Assembly (NCBI GenBank): GCA_030744435.1
Contig: JASLQO010000024.1
Coordinates: forward strand, 1-64,000
Source: JASLQO01 sp002327525
GTDB taxonomy: Bacteria; Pseudomonadota; Gammaproteobacteria; Pseudomonadales; Azotimanducaceae
Length of the DNA: 64,000 bases
Direction of reading: 5' to 3'
The notes under the pieces were generated by a model that was given only the letters and a program-made list of their open reading frames with translations, had not been told where the DNA came from and did no database searches. The translations under genes were made by a program, and so were the position numbers. Below are positions 1-8,357 of this stretch, piece after piece (position 1 is the first letter of the stretch; every line of letters starts with the position of its first letter).

Positions 1-1
1 G

Positions 2-295
2 AACTCGCTGGATGCGATAAATGATGCCGTTGATCTGCATGAGCGTGCAGGTGATCTTGTTCTCTCCACCAAGCAGGTTTCTGACATCAAAAACATGCAT
101 GTGCCGGCGATTGTTGGTAACTGGCTAGCTCACTACTCAGAAGGGGTTCCAATGAGCGTTACAGCTCACGTGCTCTTAAGTGTGTTGGATTCGGTCGATG
201 CTTTCGCGGATTGTTTCAGATACGACTGCCAATGTAGTGGCGGTACACAAAGGCGATACTACCGAGATCTATGCAGTAAACACTGTCAGTGCTGA
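2..295 (+). CDS. C-terminal part of an unrecognised protein, cut by window edge
   Basis: A reading frame is open from the first bases of the window to a TGA ending at 295, giving about 97 residues of the C-terminus of a longer protein. I do not recognise the family. The last 30 residues are rich in cysteine (a C-x4-DC-x-C cluster, then C-x3-HC-x-C), which suggests a small zinc-binding tail. The preceding part looks helical and soluble, with no membrane segment. It lies directly before a tRNA 3'-end fragment that probably marks the edge of an integrated element, so it may be element cargo. An internal ATG at 95 exists, but the frame continues upstream of it. Confidence 0.45.
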   Translation, partial: NSLDAINDAVDLHERAGDLVLSTKQVSDIKNMHVPAIVGNWLAHYSEGVPMSVTAHVLLSVLDSVDAFADCFRYDCQCSGGTQRRYYRDLCSKHCQC

Positions 296-485
296 TGTAC
301 CTAGCCGTGCAGCCTGTTTGAGAGGTCGTCGGATTTTTTCCTTCTGAACTGGTCGGATATTGGTAGGCGAGGGATGCCTTCCAAGCGCGCAGGTTCTGTA
401 GGTTTGTAATCCGCCCCGAATTGGACCTGTTGGTCTCCTGCGTGGAACCCGCATTTTTCGCAGCTTGATGTCCGGCGTACTGACG

Positions 486-530
486 CTGTTAATCAGCGGG
501 TCGCTGGTTCGAGCCCAGCAGGCGGAGCCA
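486..530 (+). other. 3' part of a tRNA-Asn gene (probable attachment-site copy)
   Basis: From 486 the sequence reads as a tRNA-Asn from the anticodon loop onward: loop CTGTTAA with anticodon GTT, the 3' anticodon strand TCAGC, a perfect T-arm (GCTGG, loop TTCGAGC, CCAGC), the 3' acceptor strand AGGCGGA, discriminator G and an encoded CCA ending at 530. The 5' half is missing: upstream there is no acceptor strand TCCGCCT at the right distance, no D-arm, and the anticodon stem cannot form without a two-base misfit. Integrative elements that recombine in a tRNA gene leave just such a 3' copy at one boundary. The integrase remnant at 639-908 supports this. The stretch 296-485 upstream holds no gene I can support. 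Confidence 0.7.
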
Positions 531-582
531 TTTTACTTTAAAATTAACAGGTTGCAGACGCTTTGTGTTTGTATTTTTGTTG

Positions 583-644
583 GCGTGTCTTACAAATCGC
601 AAGTGTCTTACGAGCGTGTCTTACAAATCGCAAGTGTCTTACGA
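583..644 (+). repeat. Two perfect tandem copies of a 31-bp unit
   Basis: Bases 583-613 and 614-644 are identical. Each copy contains GTGTCTTAC twice (at 585, 602, 616 and 633), so the nonamer occurs four times with spacing 17, 14 and 17. The array lies between the tRNA 3' fragment and the end of the integrase remnant, where tyrosine-recombinase elements carry arm-type binding sites. That function is inferred from position and from the iterated nonamer. It may instead be a simple duplication. Confidence 0.65.
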
Positions 645-908
645 ATTTCTATCCTGCTCCCTCGCTGAGTAGGTATCGAGCGTTACCGTTCTCTGAAGGC
701 CACGGCGGTAGACTTGGCGTGTCGTCTTGCTGTCTTGGTGGCCCAGGAGCTGTGAGGCGTGCTCCAGAGATTTTGCATCCGTCGCGTTTGTAGCTGTGAT
801 GTCGTGCTTCGTGAATCGAACGTTACCTTGCTCTAGGTATTTTGGTTTGGCCCCGTATTTGTGAACAGTTTCGTTTAGAGTCGCTCGCTCGTATTTGAGC
901 GGACTCAT
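639..908 (-). pseudogene. Tyrosine recombinase (phage integrase), C-terminal remnant
   Basis: The 89-residue frame matches the end of a tyrosine site-specific recombinase: a KHDI box, then SLEHASQLLGHQDSKTT, then the nucleophile region QVYRR. The N-terminal DNA-binding domain and the first catalytic arginine are absent. The conserved H-x-x-R box reads HDIT, so the second catalytic arginine has become threonine. The histidine of LLGH and the tyrosine of VYRR remain. Truncation plus loss of the arginine make it non-functional. Its 3' end points toward the tRNA-Asn fragment about 110 bp away, the usual arrangement for elements integrated in tRNA genes. Confidence 0.8.
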
Positions 909-934
909 CCTACCTGCCGACCCGTGGGGCCGCC

Positions 935-1270
935 GCCGATCACGCCAGGTCGGAAACCAGGCCCCTCGCGCCGGTCATCGACGCGCTAATGTCTTTCGAA
1001 CCCCAAGTTATGGGTATCATGCACAGCACCGTCGATACGATGGGAGCGGGACGCGAAGTTCTGTTCCAACGTTGGCGCGGGCCGGTCATGGCGTACCCGG
1101 AGACGGCGGGTGCTCATGCAGTGGAGCCGGCTATTCTTGCTGCTTAACGTCGCGGTTGGATCGAGGGGGGCCAGATCATCGGCGGTTGTTGCGGTACCAC
1201 CATCGAACACATCAGCGCCATGGTCGGCGCACTGCCAAACGCCATCGGTGCTCGTCCGGCGCATGCCTAG
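935..1270 (+). pseudogene. Homocysteine S-methyltransferase family remnant with in-frame TAA
   Basis: One frame from about 935 to the TAG at 1268-1270 reads as the C-terminal third of a homocysteine/betaine-homocysteine S-methyltransferase: PLAPVIDALMSFEPQVMG, HSTVDTMGAGREVL, WRGPVMAYPETAG and then the zinc-binding signature IIGGCCGTTIEHI. A TAA at 1145-1147 interrupts it just before the GGCC motif, and the N-terminal two thirds are missing. The two signature cysteines that bind zinc in this family are intact, so the decay looks recent. No intact copy is in the window. It adjoins the integrase remnant and may have been cut when that region rearranged. Confidence 0.75.
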
Positions 1271-1385
1271 CGGCATTGTGAATTCAGCCTCCCTCAGACA
1301 TGATCAGGCAACGGGTCACTACGAACAGCGTAGCCGACCACCCAAAAAAGGTGCCCGACAACGAACGAGTCGGCGCAGCTCCTTT

Positions 1386-2507
1386 TCAGCGAATTTCCGG
1401 AAGTGGCTGACCCAACGCCTCCGCCTCGAGCAGCCGGGCACCCCGCAACACATTCTCCATGGCGTAGTTGCCTTCGTGGCAGGCGTACTCGTAGACCGAC
1501 TCGTCGCTCGCTCGCCACAGGTACTGGCCGGTCCAGGGAGCGGTCCAGGTCAACTCGTCCTCGACGGTGAAGCGATAAAGCACGTCGCCACTCGGCAGCT
1601 TGGTAAAGCGCTCCACAACGTGCTTGGCCGCCGAGCCGCCCCCCTGTAGGCTCACCTGAGGCACGAGGTTGGTGGTGTCGACGACCAGGGTGTCATCCTC
1701 CCACCAGCCGATAGAATCTCCCAGCCAAAACTGAACTTCGGGTCCTGGGTGCTCGACAATACGGCCGTCCTGCTTCAGGCGCACGATGCGCGCGTCGTGA
1801 ACCATTTCGAGCAGAATGACGACGTGATCCTCGGTCTGTACGATTCTCTTGAAGTTGTTGTAGAGGCCCGGCAGGGTCGGGGCGACGCCGGTGAAGCCGA
1901 GTAGGCAGCGCTCGCGGAGCGGGAGCGATTCGGGGCCGTCGTAAGGACCCGGGCCGTCCGTCTCCACCCACCACGCCGTACCGTCGTTCGGACGTGAGAG
2001 GCTCACCAACTGGGATGTGAACTTCCGCTGCGCCTCCGGTGTCATCGACGGCATCCGGCCATTGCCGGGCTCGACGAGAATCGAAGTGGGAATCTTACCG
2101 TCGATGATGTTGACATCAGTGCCGCGGTCCATCCAGAACAGGTTGTAGGCACCCACGTTGCCAGCGCCGAACTCGTTACCGCCGGTCACCGTCTCCTCGA
2201 GGCCAACGACTTTGGAGCCACCTTCCGGGGGGGCCTCGCGGTCGGAGGCGGACCTCGAGGCCCCTTTCTCCTGGAGGCCACGCTCGCGGTCGGCCATGGC
2301 CTTGGCCTCTTCAGGGGTGAGAAAAGCAATGTCCCCGAATTGTGCCGGGCGTTCCAGCGGGGTGAGTGTTGCGGCATCGTAGGTCCCCGTCAGATCGGGT
2401 CGCCCGCTCTCGGTACGCGAGATCGAGTCTTCCTGCGCCAGTGGCTCCGCAACGCAGGCGAGAGCAAAAAGGACAACCGTCAGGATGCATCCAGTTCGCG
2501 TCATCAT
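1386..2507 (-). CDS. Secreted protein of the WLGDS-G-WEDDTLVVDT family (paralog 1)
   Basis: This 373-residue protein begins with a signal peptide. I chose the ATG at 2507 because GAGGG sits just upstream and the hydrophobic stretch starts at once; the longer ATG at 2540 adds an unlikely N-terminus. After cleavage it reads RPDLTGTYDAATLTPLERP. The second half carries ERCLLGF, LPGLYNNFKRIVQTEDHV, LEMVHDARI, FWLGDSIGWWEDDTLVVDT and, near the end, YEYACHEGNYAM. I know these motifs from uncharacterised secreted proteins of Acidobacteria and Proteobacteria; no function is established to my knowledge. A close paralog lies at 53115-54200, and two looser ones at 27671 and 28674. It is probably a periplasmic beta-rich protein. 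It stands alone between a pseudogene and an aminotransferase. Confidence 0.8.
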   Translation of the reverse strand: MMTRTGCILTVVLFALACVAEPLAQEDSISRTESGRPDLTGTYDAATLTPLERPAQFGDIAFLTPEEAKAMADRERGLQEKGASRSASDREAPPEGGSKVVGLEETVTGGNEFGAGNVGAYNLFWMDRGTDVNIIDGKIPTSILVEPGNGRMPSMTPEAQRKFTSQLVSLSRPNDGTAWWVETDGPGPYDGPESLPLRERCLLGFTGVAPTLPGLYNNFKRIVQTEDHVVILLEMVHDARIVRLKQDGRIVEHPGPEVQFWLGDSIGWWEDDTLVVDTTNLVPQVSLQGGGSAAKHVVERFTKLPSGDVLYRFTVEDELTWTAPWTGQYLWRASDESVYEYACHEGNYAMENVLRGARLLEAEALGQPLPEIR

Positions 2508-2855
2508 CACACCCTCGAGTTTTGGTAGTGATGCAGACAATACCAGTCACGGAGCTGACTGGCATCTCGAACCCTCGCGGTAACGATATGATTAGTGGGC
2601 TGGACATCACCGAAGCCGCTCACGGGGCTGCCGTGCTTGCAGGACTTGAGCCCACACTCACCCGATAGTCTGAAGGGCGGACCCGGCTTTGAGACGATGA
2701 TGGCCGAGTCAGGTCTGTCTGATGCCGAGCGTCAGTTTTCGGAGCCCTTACCTCTTTCCGGCCATGGTGCGCTAGCAATGGCTGGCATAGGAAGGCGTGA
2801 TTCGCTGGGCTTGATGCTTTCCATTTCCCGCATGCCCCGCCCATGTCTTCATGCG
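2508..2855. other. Gene-free stretch with one 7-bp hairpin
   Basis: I find no gene in this 348-bp interval. At 2543-2562 there is a perfect inverted repeat, CCAGTCA and TGACTGG around a 6-base loop, about 36 bp upstream of the ATG at 2507. It has no following T-run, so it looks more like an operator or 5'-leader hairpin for the minus-strand gene than a terminator. The rest may be eroded coding sequence, but nothing is recognisable. Confidence 0.35.
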
Positions 2856-3809
2856 TCAGTCGAGATGGCGCAGATACTGAGCCACGAAGTCGAAGTCGAC
2901 CAGTTCCACATAGGCGTCGCTCAGACGTTTGGTCACGGGGCCCGGCACGGCGCCAGATCCGACCGCCGCTCCACAGAAGCTTTTGACAGGTACGATGCAC
3001 AGGCTCGTTGAGGTGAGAAAGATCTCGTCTGCGTTGTATGCGTCGTGCAGATCCAGATCCTTCTCGATCATCGGGATGTCGATTTCGTGTGCGAGGTCCA
3101 TGGTCGTTTCTCGTGACACACCCGGAAGCACGAACTGTTCACGCGGTGTGAGGCATTCACCATCCATCACCAAAAACAGATTCGCACCAAGGCCTTCGGC
3201 AAGGTTGCCGTTGACGTCCAGCAGCACGGTGTAACGGTTGTCGGGATCAGTCGAGTTTGGCTCCGGCTGGGAAGCCGCCATGTTGGCGCTGATGAGATTC
3301 AGGTAGTTGAGTGTCTTGGCTCGCGGTGTGAGGACATCGGGTGCGGTCCGCCGTACTGGTGACAACACCACGTCCACGCCGTCTCGGTAGTAAGACGCAC
3401 GCGCCTTCAGCGGCAGCGGCAGGCACTCGACGATCACGGTGGCTCCATCTTCATCCCATCCCTCGTCGCCCACAGCAGCGACACCTCTGGAGATTCGTTG
3501 AGCCACCCAGTAGTCGGTGGCCTCACTGAGGAAGTGCGTGTTTCTGCGCACGACTTCACGCGTGATCTCCATCATCTCCTCTGGAGCGAGCCCGGCATCG
3601 ATTCGCAGGGCTTTCAATGATCGGTAGAGCCGTTCGATGTGCTCGCGGAGCTTGAAGATCTCGCCACCGAATGTACGGGTCATGTCGAAAGCGCCATCGC
3701 CGTACAGAAAACCGCGGTCGCGAAATGGGATGCGGATCTCCCCTTCAGGGAGGTATTGACCGTTGAAGTACGCGACCCTTTGATTCGCGGCTTCTGCCAT
3801 CGTGCTCAC
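2856..3809 (-). CDS. Class IV PLP aminotransferase (branched-chain/D-amino-acid type)
   Basis: The 317-residue protein has the fold-type IV layout: FNGQYLPEGEIRIPFRDRGFLYGDGAFDMTRTF at the N-terminus (motif begins near residue 15), the Schiff-base lysine at K165 in RAKTLNYLN, and the C-terminal ENLF-like GLGANLF, PGVSRETTM and TSTSLCIVPV segments. Such enzymes transfer amino groups between branched-chain or D-amino acids and 2-oxo acids using pyridoxal phosphate, in the cytoplasm. Length is normal. Start could be M1 (3809) or M4; both give the same core. Substrate (branched-chain L-amino acids, D-alanine or an omega-amine) cannot be settled from the sequence. It is monocistronic as far as visible. 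Confidence 0.88.
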   Translation of the reverse strand: MSTMAEAANQRVAYFNGQYLPEGEIRIPFRDRGFLYGDGAFDMTRTFGGEIFKLREHIERLYRSLKALRIDAGLAPEEMMEITREVVRRNTHFLSEATDYWVAQRISRGVAAVGDEGWDEDGATVIVECLPLPLKARASYYRDGVDVVLSPVRRTAPDVLTPRAKTLNYLNLISANMAASQPEPNSTDPDNRYTVLLDVNGNLAEGLGANLFLVMDGECLTPREQFVLPGVSRETTMDLAHEIDIPMIEKDLDLHDAYNADEIFLTSTSLCIVPVKSFCGAAVGSGAVPGPVTKRLSDAYVELVDFDFVAQYLRHLD

Positions 3810-4270
3810 TCCTGCTGAGATTGTGGTGAGAAGAGTCTACCGTACGGCGGATCAGACAAGGTGAGTGCGGGTGATCTGCGGGGCCTGTAGCGCCCGTTAA
3901 GGACAAAGCAGCTAGCCGTCCTGGTCATGCTGTTTGTTACGCTTGTGTGGTTTCTTGCCCGCGTCTTTCGAACCAGTAGCCATCACTGAGCCTGCGAATG
4001 TGCTCTGGCTAGTCCCGCCAATGCTCACGGTACGACGTCGCTTTCTTGGTCTCTTTGGTTTGTCGTGGTCGGTTACGGGCACTGACTCTCGCAGTTACGT
4101 TGCTTGCATATCCGATAGCCTAAGCAAGACAGGGGTTTCCCTGCAAGAACTCCTGGAGCAAACGATGTGTACTTGAAATGTGTATCCGTGACCTTATCCC
4201 TGGATCTGAACTACGAGTTAAATGGGAAATTAAGTGTAAGGGTCATGCCGCCCGCTCTGCAAACAGGCGG
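3810..4270. other. Gene-free stretch
   Basis: About 460 bp with no supportable gene on either strand. Short frames exist but show no family motif or ribosome-binding site. It separates the aminotransferase from an insertion-sequence scrap and may contain further eroded mobile DNA. I could not identify terminal inverted repeats of the insertion sequence here. Confidence 0.4.
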
Positions 4271-4520
4271 GGCGGCATGCGATGCAGTGAGCCTGTGTGG
4301 CCTGACCTGGTTGTAGTGTCTGCGCCACTCGTTGATCTCTTCGCGTGCCTCGGCAAGATCTCTGAACCAGTGCATGTCCAGACAGTACTCGCGGAACTTG
4401 CCGTTGAATGACTCAACGAAGGGGTTCTGCGTCGGTTTGCCCAGCTGGATGAACTGCAGCCTGATGCCGTGTTCCCTGGGCCAGAAAAACACCGCTTTGC
4501 TCGTGAGCTCGGGTCCATAT
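4271..4520 (-). mobile_element. IS3-family transposase OrfB fragment
   Basis: The minus-strand frame from about 4520 reads YGPELTSKAV, FFWPREHGIRLQFIQ, GKPTQNPFVESFNGKFREYC and then HYNQVRPH. This is the end of the DDE integrase core of an IS3-family OrfB: the GPE block, the FVESFNG block with the catalytic glutamate, and the RPH tail. Everything upstream of the second aspartate region is missing, and the frame meets a stop directly before YGPEL. The 3' flank to 4211 encodes no conserved tail. It is a dead scrap; no inverted repeats or target duplication were seen. The 290 bp between it and the gene ending at 4809 hold nothing recognisable. Confidence 0.8.
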
Positions 4521-4808
4521 TACCTATGGAACAACGGTAAGCGGCTGCTGGCTGGCCCCTTGTGTCCGCCGGTCTCAACGTCCATCTGATTTCTTCCGTG
4601 GCTCTCGCGCGAACTCGAGAAGCCTTACACAATAGCTGGGAGAAGAATGATCCCGAAGATGCTCAGGTGATGCTGTACATGCCGCGATTAGGGTACGTGC
4701 AGCGATACTACTAGTGGTGGGCTGTTCACGCGCACGCCAGCGAGGCCTGGTTCGGGACTCGGTGAGTGTCGCTGCGAGGCCGGCGCGTTAGAAAAGTCTT
4801 CTGCGGTT

Positions 4809-5867
4809 TCAGGTGGAATCCACGAGAGGAAGGATCCTGGCGGGATTGTGGATCAACATTCGATCGATATCTTGCATGCCGATTCTCTTTCTTTTCATCA
4901 TGGGTACCACGTTCTCGAGAATGTGGGCGTATCCGTGTCCGCCGTAAGTCGTGGTGTTGGTTTTCTGGCAGATATCCTGCGAGAGCAGGATCTTCTCGCC
5001 AAACCCTTTTGCCAACAGAGCGATGATGTGATCGATCCGGGTAGCATCGTTGGGCATGTCGATCGGGCCATGCGCGTAGTAGGAAGACTCCTGGCCGAAG
5101 AGGTCGAACTCTAGATAGCAGCCTGTGTCGGCAAGTTCAGTGAAGTCACCTTCCTCGAAGAGGGTACGATCCAGATGCCCCATGATCACTCTTTCGGGAT
5201 CTGCGCCCGCCGAGAGCAGATGTTTCATAACCGCCAGCGGCGCCTTGCTGTCTCGTCCTGGATGGATGGAGATGGCGGCACCGCTGTTCTGCTGGGCAAG
5301 AGCTGCCGCGACCAGTGACTTCTCTTCGTTTTCGGTAATGGGGAATTCGGTTCCGATCTCGCCGATGATCCCCGACCGGATGGCCGTACCGTCGGCACCC
5401 TGGAGCATATCGCTCACCATCTCGTTGGCGAGCTCCTCGCTGGTTCGTTCGTCCATATCAGGAGGGTGCATGGAACCGACGTAGGTGCCGCATCCCATCA
5501 CCACATGCAGATTGGTCGCTTTGCTGATTCTCTTCAGTGCTTGCGGATCGCGCCTGAGATCAGGATTGGTCACATCGACGATCGTTCCGCCACCTGCCTT
5601 GCCGAACAGCCCTGCTTCCTCGATGGCGACATCTTCCTCGTCGAGAGAATACTCATCGGGGTGTTTGCCATAGTAAGAAATCCAGTGACGATTCTTGAGA
5701 TTGATCGGGCCCGCCGATCTGACATCGTCGTAGGGGGGTATGTCGAGAGATCCGGCATCTCTTCGCCATCGTGCAAATTCAATGAGGAGATGCTCGTGCA
5801 TCATGGTGTGCCCAAGATCCGAAGGATCTATATCTCCCAGGACGGTTCTTACTTTTCCTGAAGGCAT
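4809..5867 (-). CDS. Phosphotriesterase-family metal-dependent hydrolase
   Basis: This 352-residue protein is an amidohydrolase-superfamily TIM barrel of the phosphotriesterase-related branch. The metal ligands are visible: H24 and H26 (HEH), E170 in GEIGTE (the bridging position, glutamate instead of carboxylated lysine as in many relatives), H202 (SIHPG), H231 (MGHLDR) and D298 (LLSQDI). It opens with VRTVLGDIDPSDLGHTMMHEHL, typical of the family. Members hydrolyse lactones or esters; true phosphotriesterase activity is rare and should not be assumed. It is cytoplasmic (no signal peptide). The next gene upstream on the same strand ends 96 bp away, so it could be read with it. Confidence 0.9.
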   Translation of the reverse strand: MPSGKVRTVLGDIDPSDLGHTMMHEHLLIEFARWRRDAGSLDIPPYDDVRSAGPINLKNRHWISYYGKHPDEYSLDEEDVAIEEAGLFGKAGGGTIVDVTNPDLRRDPQALKRISKATNLHVVMGCGTYVGSMHPPDMDERTSEELANEMVSDMLQGADGTAIRSGIIGEIGTEFPITENEEKSLVAAALAQQNSGAAISIHPGRDSKAPLAVMKHLLSAGADPERVIMGHLDRTLFEEGDFTELADTGCYLEFDLFGQESSYYAHGPIDMPNDATRIDHIIALLAKGFGEKILLSQDICQKTNTTTYGGHGYAHILENVVPMMKRKRIGMQDIDRMLIHNPARILPLVDST

Positions 5868-5963
5868 GGCTATGACGTATCGAACATGGCGGATGCTGCC
5901 AACCGCTGATAGTACCCGGTCTCCTGCTGCACGGCGAATACGCGGAGATTGGGTGACTAGATG

Positions 5964-8306
5964 TTAGCGGTAGGATCCCTCCGGCAGTGCGTAAGCGATT
6001 ACCCGTCCACCGGTCTCCGGCGTGCCCTCACCCCGGGTCGCATCCGGATCGTCGAAATCGCCGGACAGCCTGGCCGTGCCGGGCATGGTAACCACTACAT
6101 ACTGGCGGCCGGTGTTCGGGCTCACATAGCTCATCGGCGTGGCATCGGAGGGCCTGGGCAGAGAGTCCTGCCAGATCACATCGCCGGTCAACGGATCGAT
6201 GGCGCGCAGTTTTCCGTCGATTACACCGGCGTTGAAAATCAGGTCACCGGCCGTGATGAAAGAGCCGGCGGTTGAAGGAAAGCCGAGACTGAGTGGACCC
6301 ATGCCTCGCCGCCAGACTATCTGCTGCGTGGTGAGATCCACCACGGCAATTTCTGAATAGGGTGGTTTGAGACACGGCATGTTCAGCGACGAGCCAAAAA
6401 TGCCCACGCGTGCGGCATATGGGGTTCCACGCTGCGGTCCGCCGATGCCGTAGCCGCGCGCAAAGCCCTCTCTGGAGGCAAGCAGATCGTCTTCCCGTGG
6501 GATGATGTGAATGACGAAGGCGAGATGAAGATTGTTCACCACCATCAGCTGACGTTCTTCATCCACTGCCACGCTTCCCCAGTTCATGCCGCCGGCGGGA
6601 CCTGGGTAGAGCAGGGTGCCCCCGACCGACGGTGGGGTCATGGGGCCTTCGTAGCGAAGACCATGAAACGTCTTGCGACAGGCAATCTGATCAAAGGGCA
6701 AGAAGCCAAACAGATCCTGTTCGGACAAGTGCGGGTAGGCAAAGGAAGGCATTCCGGTCGAGAATGGCTGGGTGGCGCTGGTACGTTCTTCGGCCAGGTC
6801 CGACTGGGGTACGTCCCGCTCGGTGACTTCGGTCAGCAGCTCGCCGGTGGCTCGATCGAGCACAAAGAGTTCACCCCGTTTCGTGGGCACGATCACAGCC
6901 TTGCGTTTGACGTCATCGAGGATCAGGTCGACAAGGGTGGGTTGCGACGGGACATCGTAGTCCCAGATATCGTGGTGGGTGGTTTGAAAGTGCCAGCGCG
7001 TCAGCCCGGTGCGTGCGTCGATCGCGACGATGGAACTGGCGAATTTGTCCATGACCTGCGTACGGTGTCCCCCGAAGTAGTCGGGAGTGGCGTTGCCGGT
7101 GGGTACGTATACGAGTCCCAGTTCGTCGTCCGCCGACATAAGGCTCCAGACATTGGGCGTGCCGCGGGTGTAAAAACTGCCCCGCGGCGGTAGGACGGTT
7201 CTACCCTCACGCCCGATGTCCCAGGCCCACAGGAGTTGACCTGTGCGTGGTTCGTATCCCCGCACGACGCCGGAGGGTTCCTCTGTCTCCTGATTGTCGG
7301 CAACCCAGCCACCAACCACCAGAGCGCCGCTGGCGACGGTGGGTGGCGAGGAAACGAAATAGTAGAAGGGTTTCACCTCGCCCATGCCGGCCAGCAACGA
7401 TATCTGCCCCGTACCGCCGAACTCTTCGCAGGGCTTCCCGGTCGCCTTATCCACGGCGATCATGCGGGCGTCTGTGGTCGCGGTATAGATCCGTTCGGCA
7501 CAGTGCTCGCCTTTGGGGCGCTCCGGGATGTGGTAGTAGGTGACACCCCGGCAGTTGCCGAGGATGCTGAAAGGCGGCGTGTCATTATCGGGGTCGAAGC
7601 GCCAGCGCTCGATACCTGTATCCACGTCCAGGGCGATCATCACGTTTTGAGATGTGCACAGGTAGAGCCCGTCGTCTATCTGAATGGGTGTGGCGCTGAA
7701 TCTGCCAACTCTGCTGGTCTGCGCCTGCCAGACCTGTTTCAGTTCGCCGACGTTCGCTTTGTTGATCTGTGCGTGGGGCACATAACGCGTGCCCGCGTAG
7801 CTTGCGCCATAGGCCTCCCAGTCCGGTGAGTTCTGGGCGGGGCCGTAGCGGGTATCCGCGATGGGCAGAACGTCGCTACTCAAGAGATCGTAGATCATGG
7901 CTGATAGCAGCGCGACACTCGCAACCGTGCAGAGCTGTACGGTGCGCATGCTGAAGAGCGCAGGGCAGTCGTCACCCCACAGGTGCCGCCGGATCCCCGG
8001 TGTGCAAAGCCTGAGCGCGATGATGCCGATCAACCAGATGCGCGAACCCACCAACCAGAAATCACTGCCGGCCTCGTAAACCGCCCAGGCAAGCGTAAGG
8101 AGAAGTGCCGCGGCAAACACGAAAAAACCCCGGCGCTCCGCGCGCCACAGGTCGACCGCACTCGCGGTCATCAGAACGCCCGTGCCCAGGTAGTAGGGCG
8201 TGCCGCCCATCAACGCCAGTTCAGCACCCATCCAGATCATGGGTAAGCCCAGGACCCCGATCACGATTGCCGTAGTTCTCAACGCCCAGGTACCCTTTAC
8301 TGGCAT
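5964..8306 (-). CDS. Membrane-bound PQQ-dependent dehydrogenase (glucose/quinate/shikimate type)
   Basis: The 780-residue protein has about five N-terminal membrane helices (residues 10-150, e.g. TAIVIGVLGLPMIWMGAEL), then DWEAYGASYAGTRYVPHAQINKANV and an eight-bladed quinoprotein propeller with repeated A/W/G docking motifs. This is the layout of membrane glucose dehydrogenase and of quinate or shikimate dehydrogenase. These oxidise sugars or polyols in the periplasm and pass electrons to ubiquinone. Length fits the family (about 780-800). Substrate is not predictable by eye. It is one of three quinoproteins in the window; no PQQ biosynthesis genes are here. It lies about 50 bp from the fucosidase gene on the same strand. 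Confidence 0.9.
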   Translation of the reverse strand: MPVKGTWALRTTAIVIGVLGLPMIWMGAELALMGGTPYYLGTGVLMTASAVDLWRAERRGFFVFAAALLLTLAWAVYEAGSDFWLVGSRIWLIGIIALRLCTPGIRRHLWGDDCPALFSMRTVQLCTVASVALLSAMIYDLLSSDVLPIADTRYGPAQNSPDWEAYGASYAGTRYVPHAQINKANVGELKQVWQAQTSRVGRFSATPIQIDDGLYLCTSQNVMIALDVDTGIERWRFDPDNDTPPFSILGNCRGVTYYHIPERPKGEHCAERIYTATTDARMIAVDKATGKPCEEFGGTGQISLLAGMGEVKPFYYFVSSPPTVASGALVVGGWVADNQETEEPSGVVRGYEPRTGQLLWAWDIGREGRTVLPPRGSFYTRGTPNVWSLMSADDELGLVYVPTGNATPDYFGGHRTQVMDKFASSIVAIDARTGLTRWHFQTTHHDIWDYDVPSQPTLVDLILDDVKRKAVIVPTKRGELFVLDRATGELLTEVTERDVPQSDLAEERTSATQPFSTGMPSFAYPHLSEQDLFGFLPFDQIACRKTFHGLRYEGPMTPPSVGGTLLYPGPAGGMNWGSVAVDEERQLMVVNNLHLAFVIHIIPREDDLLASREGFARGYGIGGPQRGTPYAARVGIFGSSLNMPCLKPPYSEIAVVDLTTQQIVWRRGMGPLSLGFPSTAGSFITAGDLIFNAGVIDGKLRAIDPLTGDVIWQDSLPRPSDATPMSYVSPNTGRQYVVVTMPGTARLSGDFDDPDATRGEGTPETGGRVIAYALPEGSYR

Positions 8307-8357
8307 GCTTCTCTCGATCTGTTGTTTTGCCGAACGCCGGACCCTAACATGCTCTGT

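Noticed and set aside
410..530. A complete tRNA-Asn gene beginning at TCCGCC near 409
   Set aside because: The distance to the 3' end would be over 120 bases, no D-arm forms, and bacterial tRNA-Asn genes do not carry introns; only the 3' half is tRNA-like.
895..1281. Plus-strand 128-residue arginine-rich ORF
   Set aside because: It is a frame shadow across the homocysteine methyltransferase remnant; composition is typical of out-of-frame GC-rich sequence.
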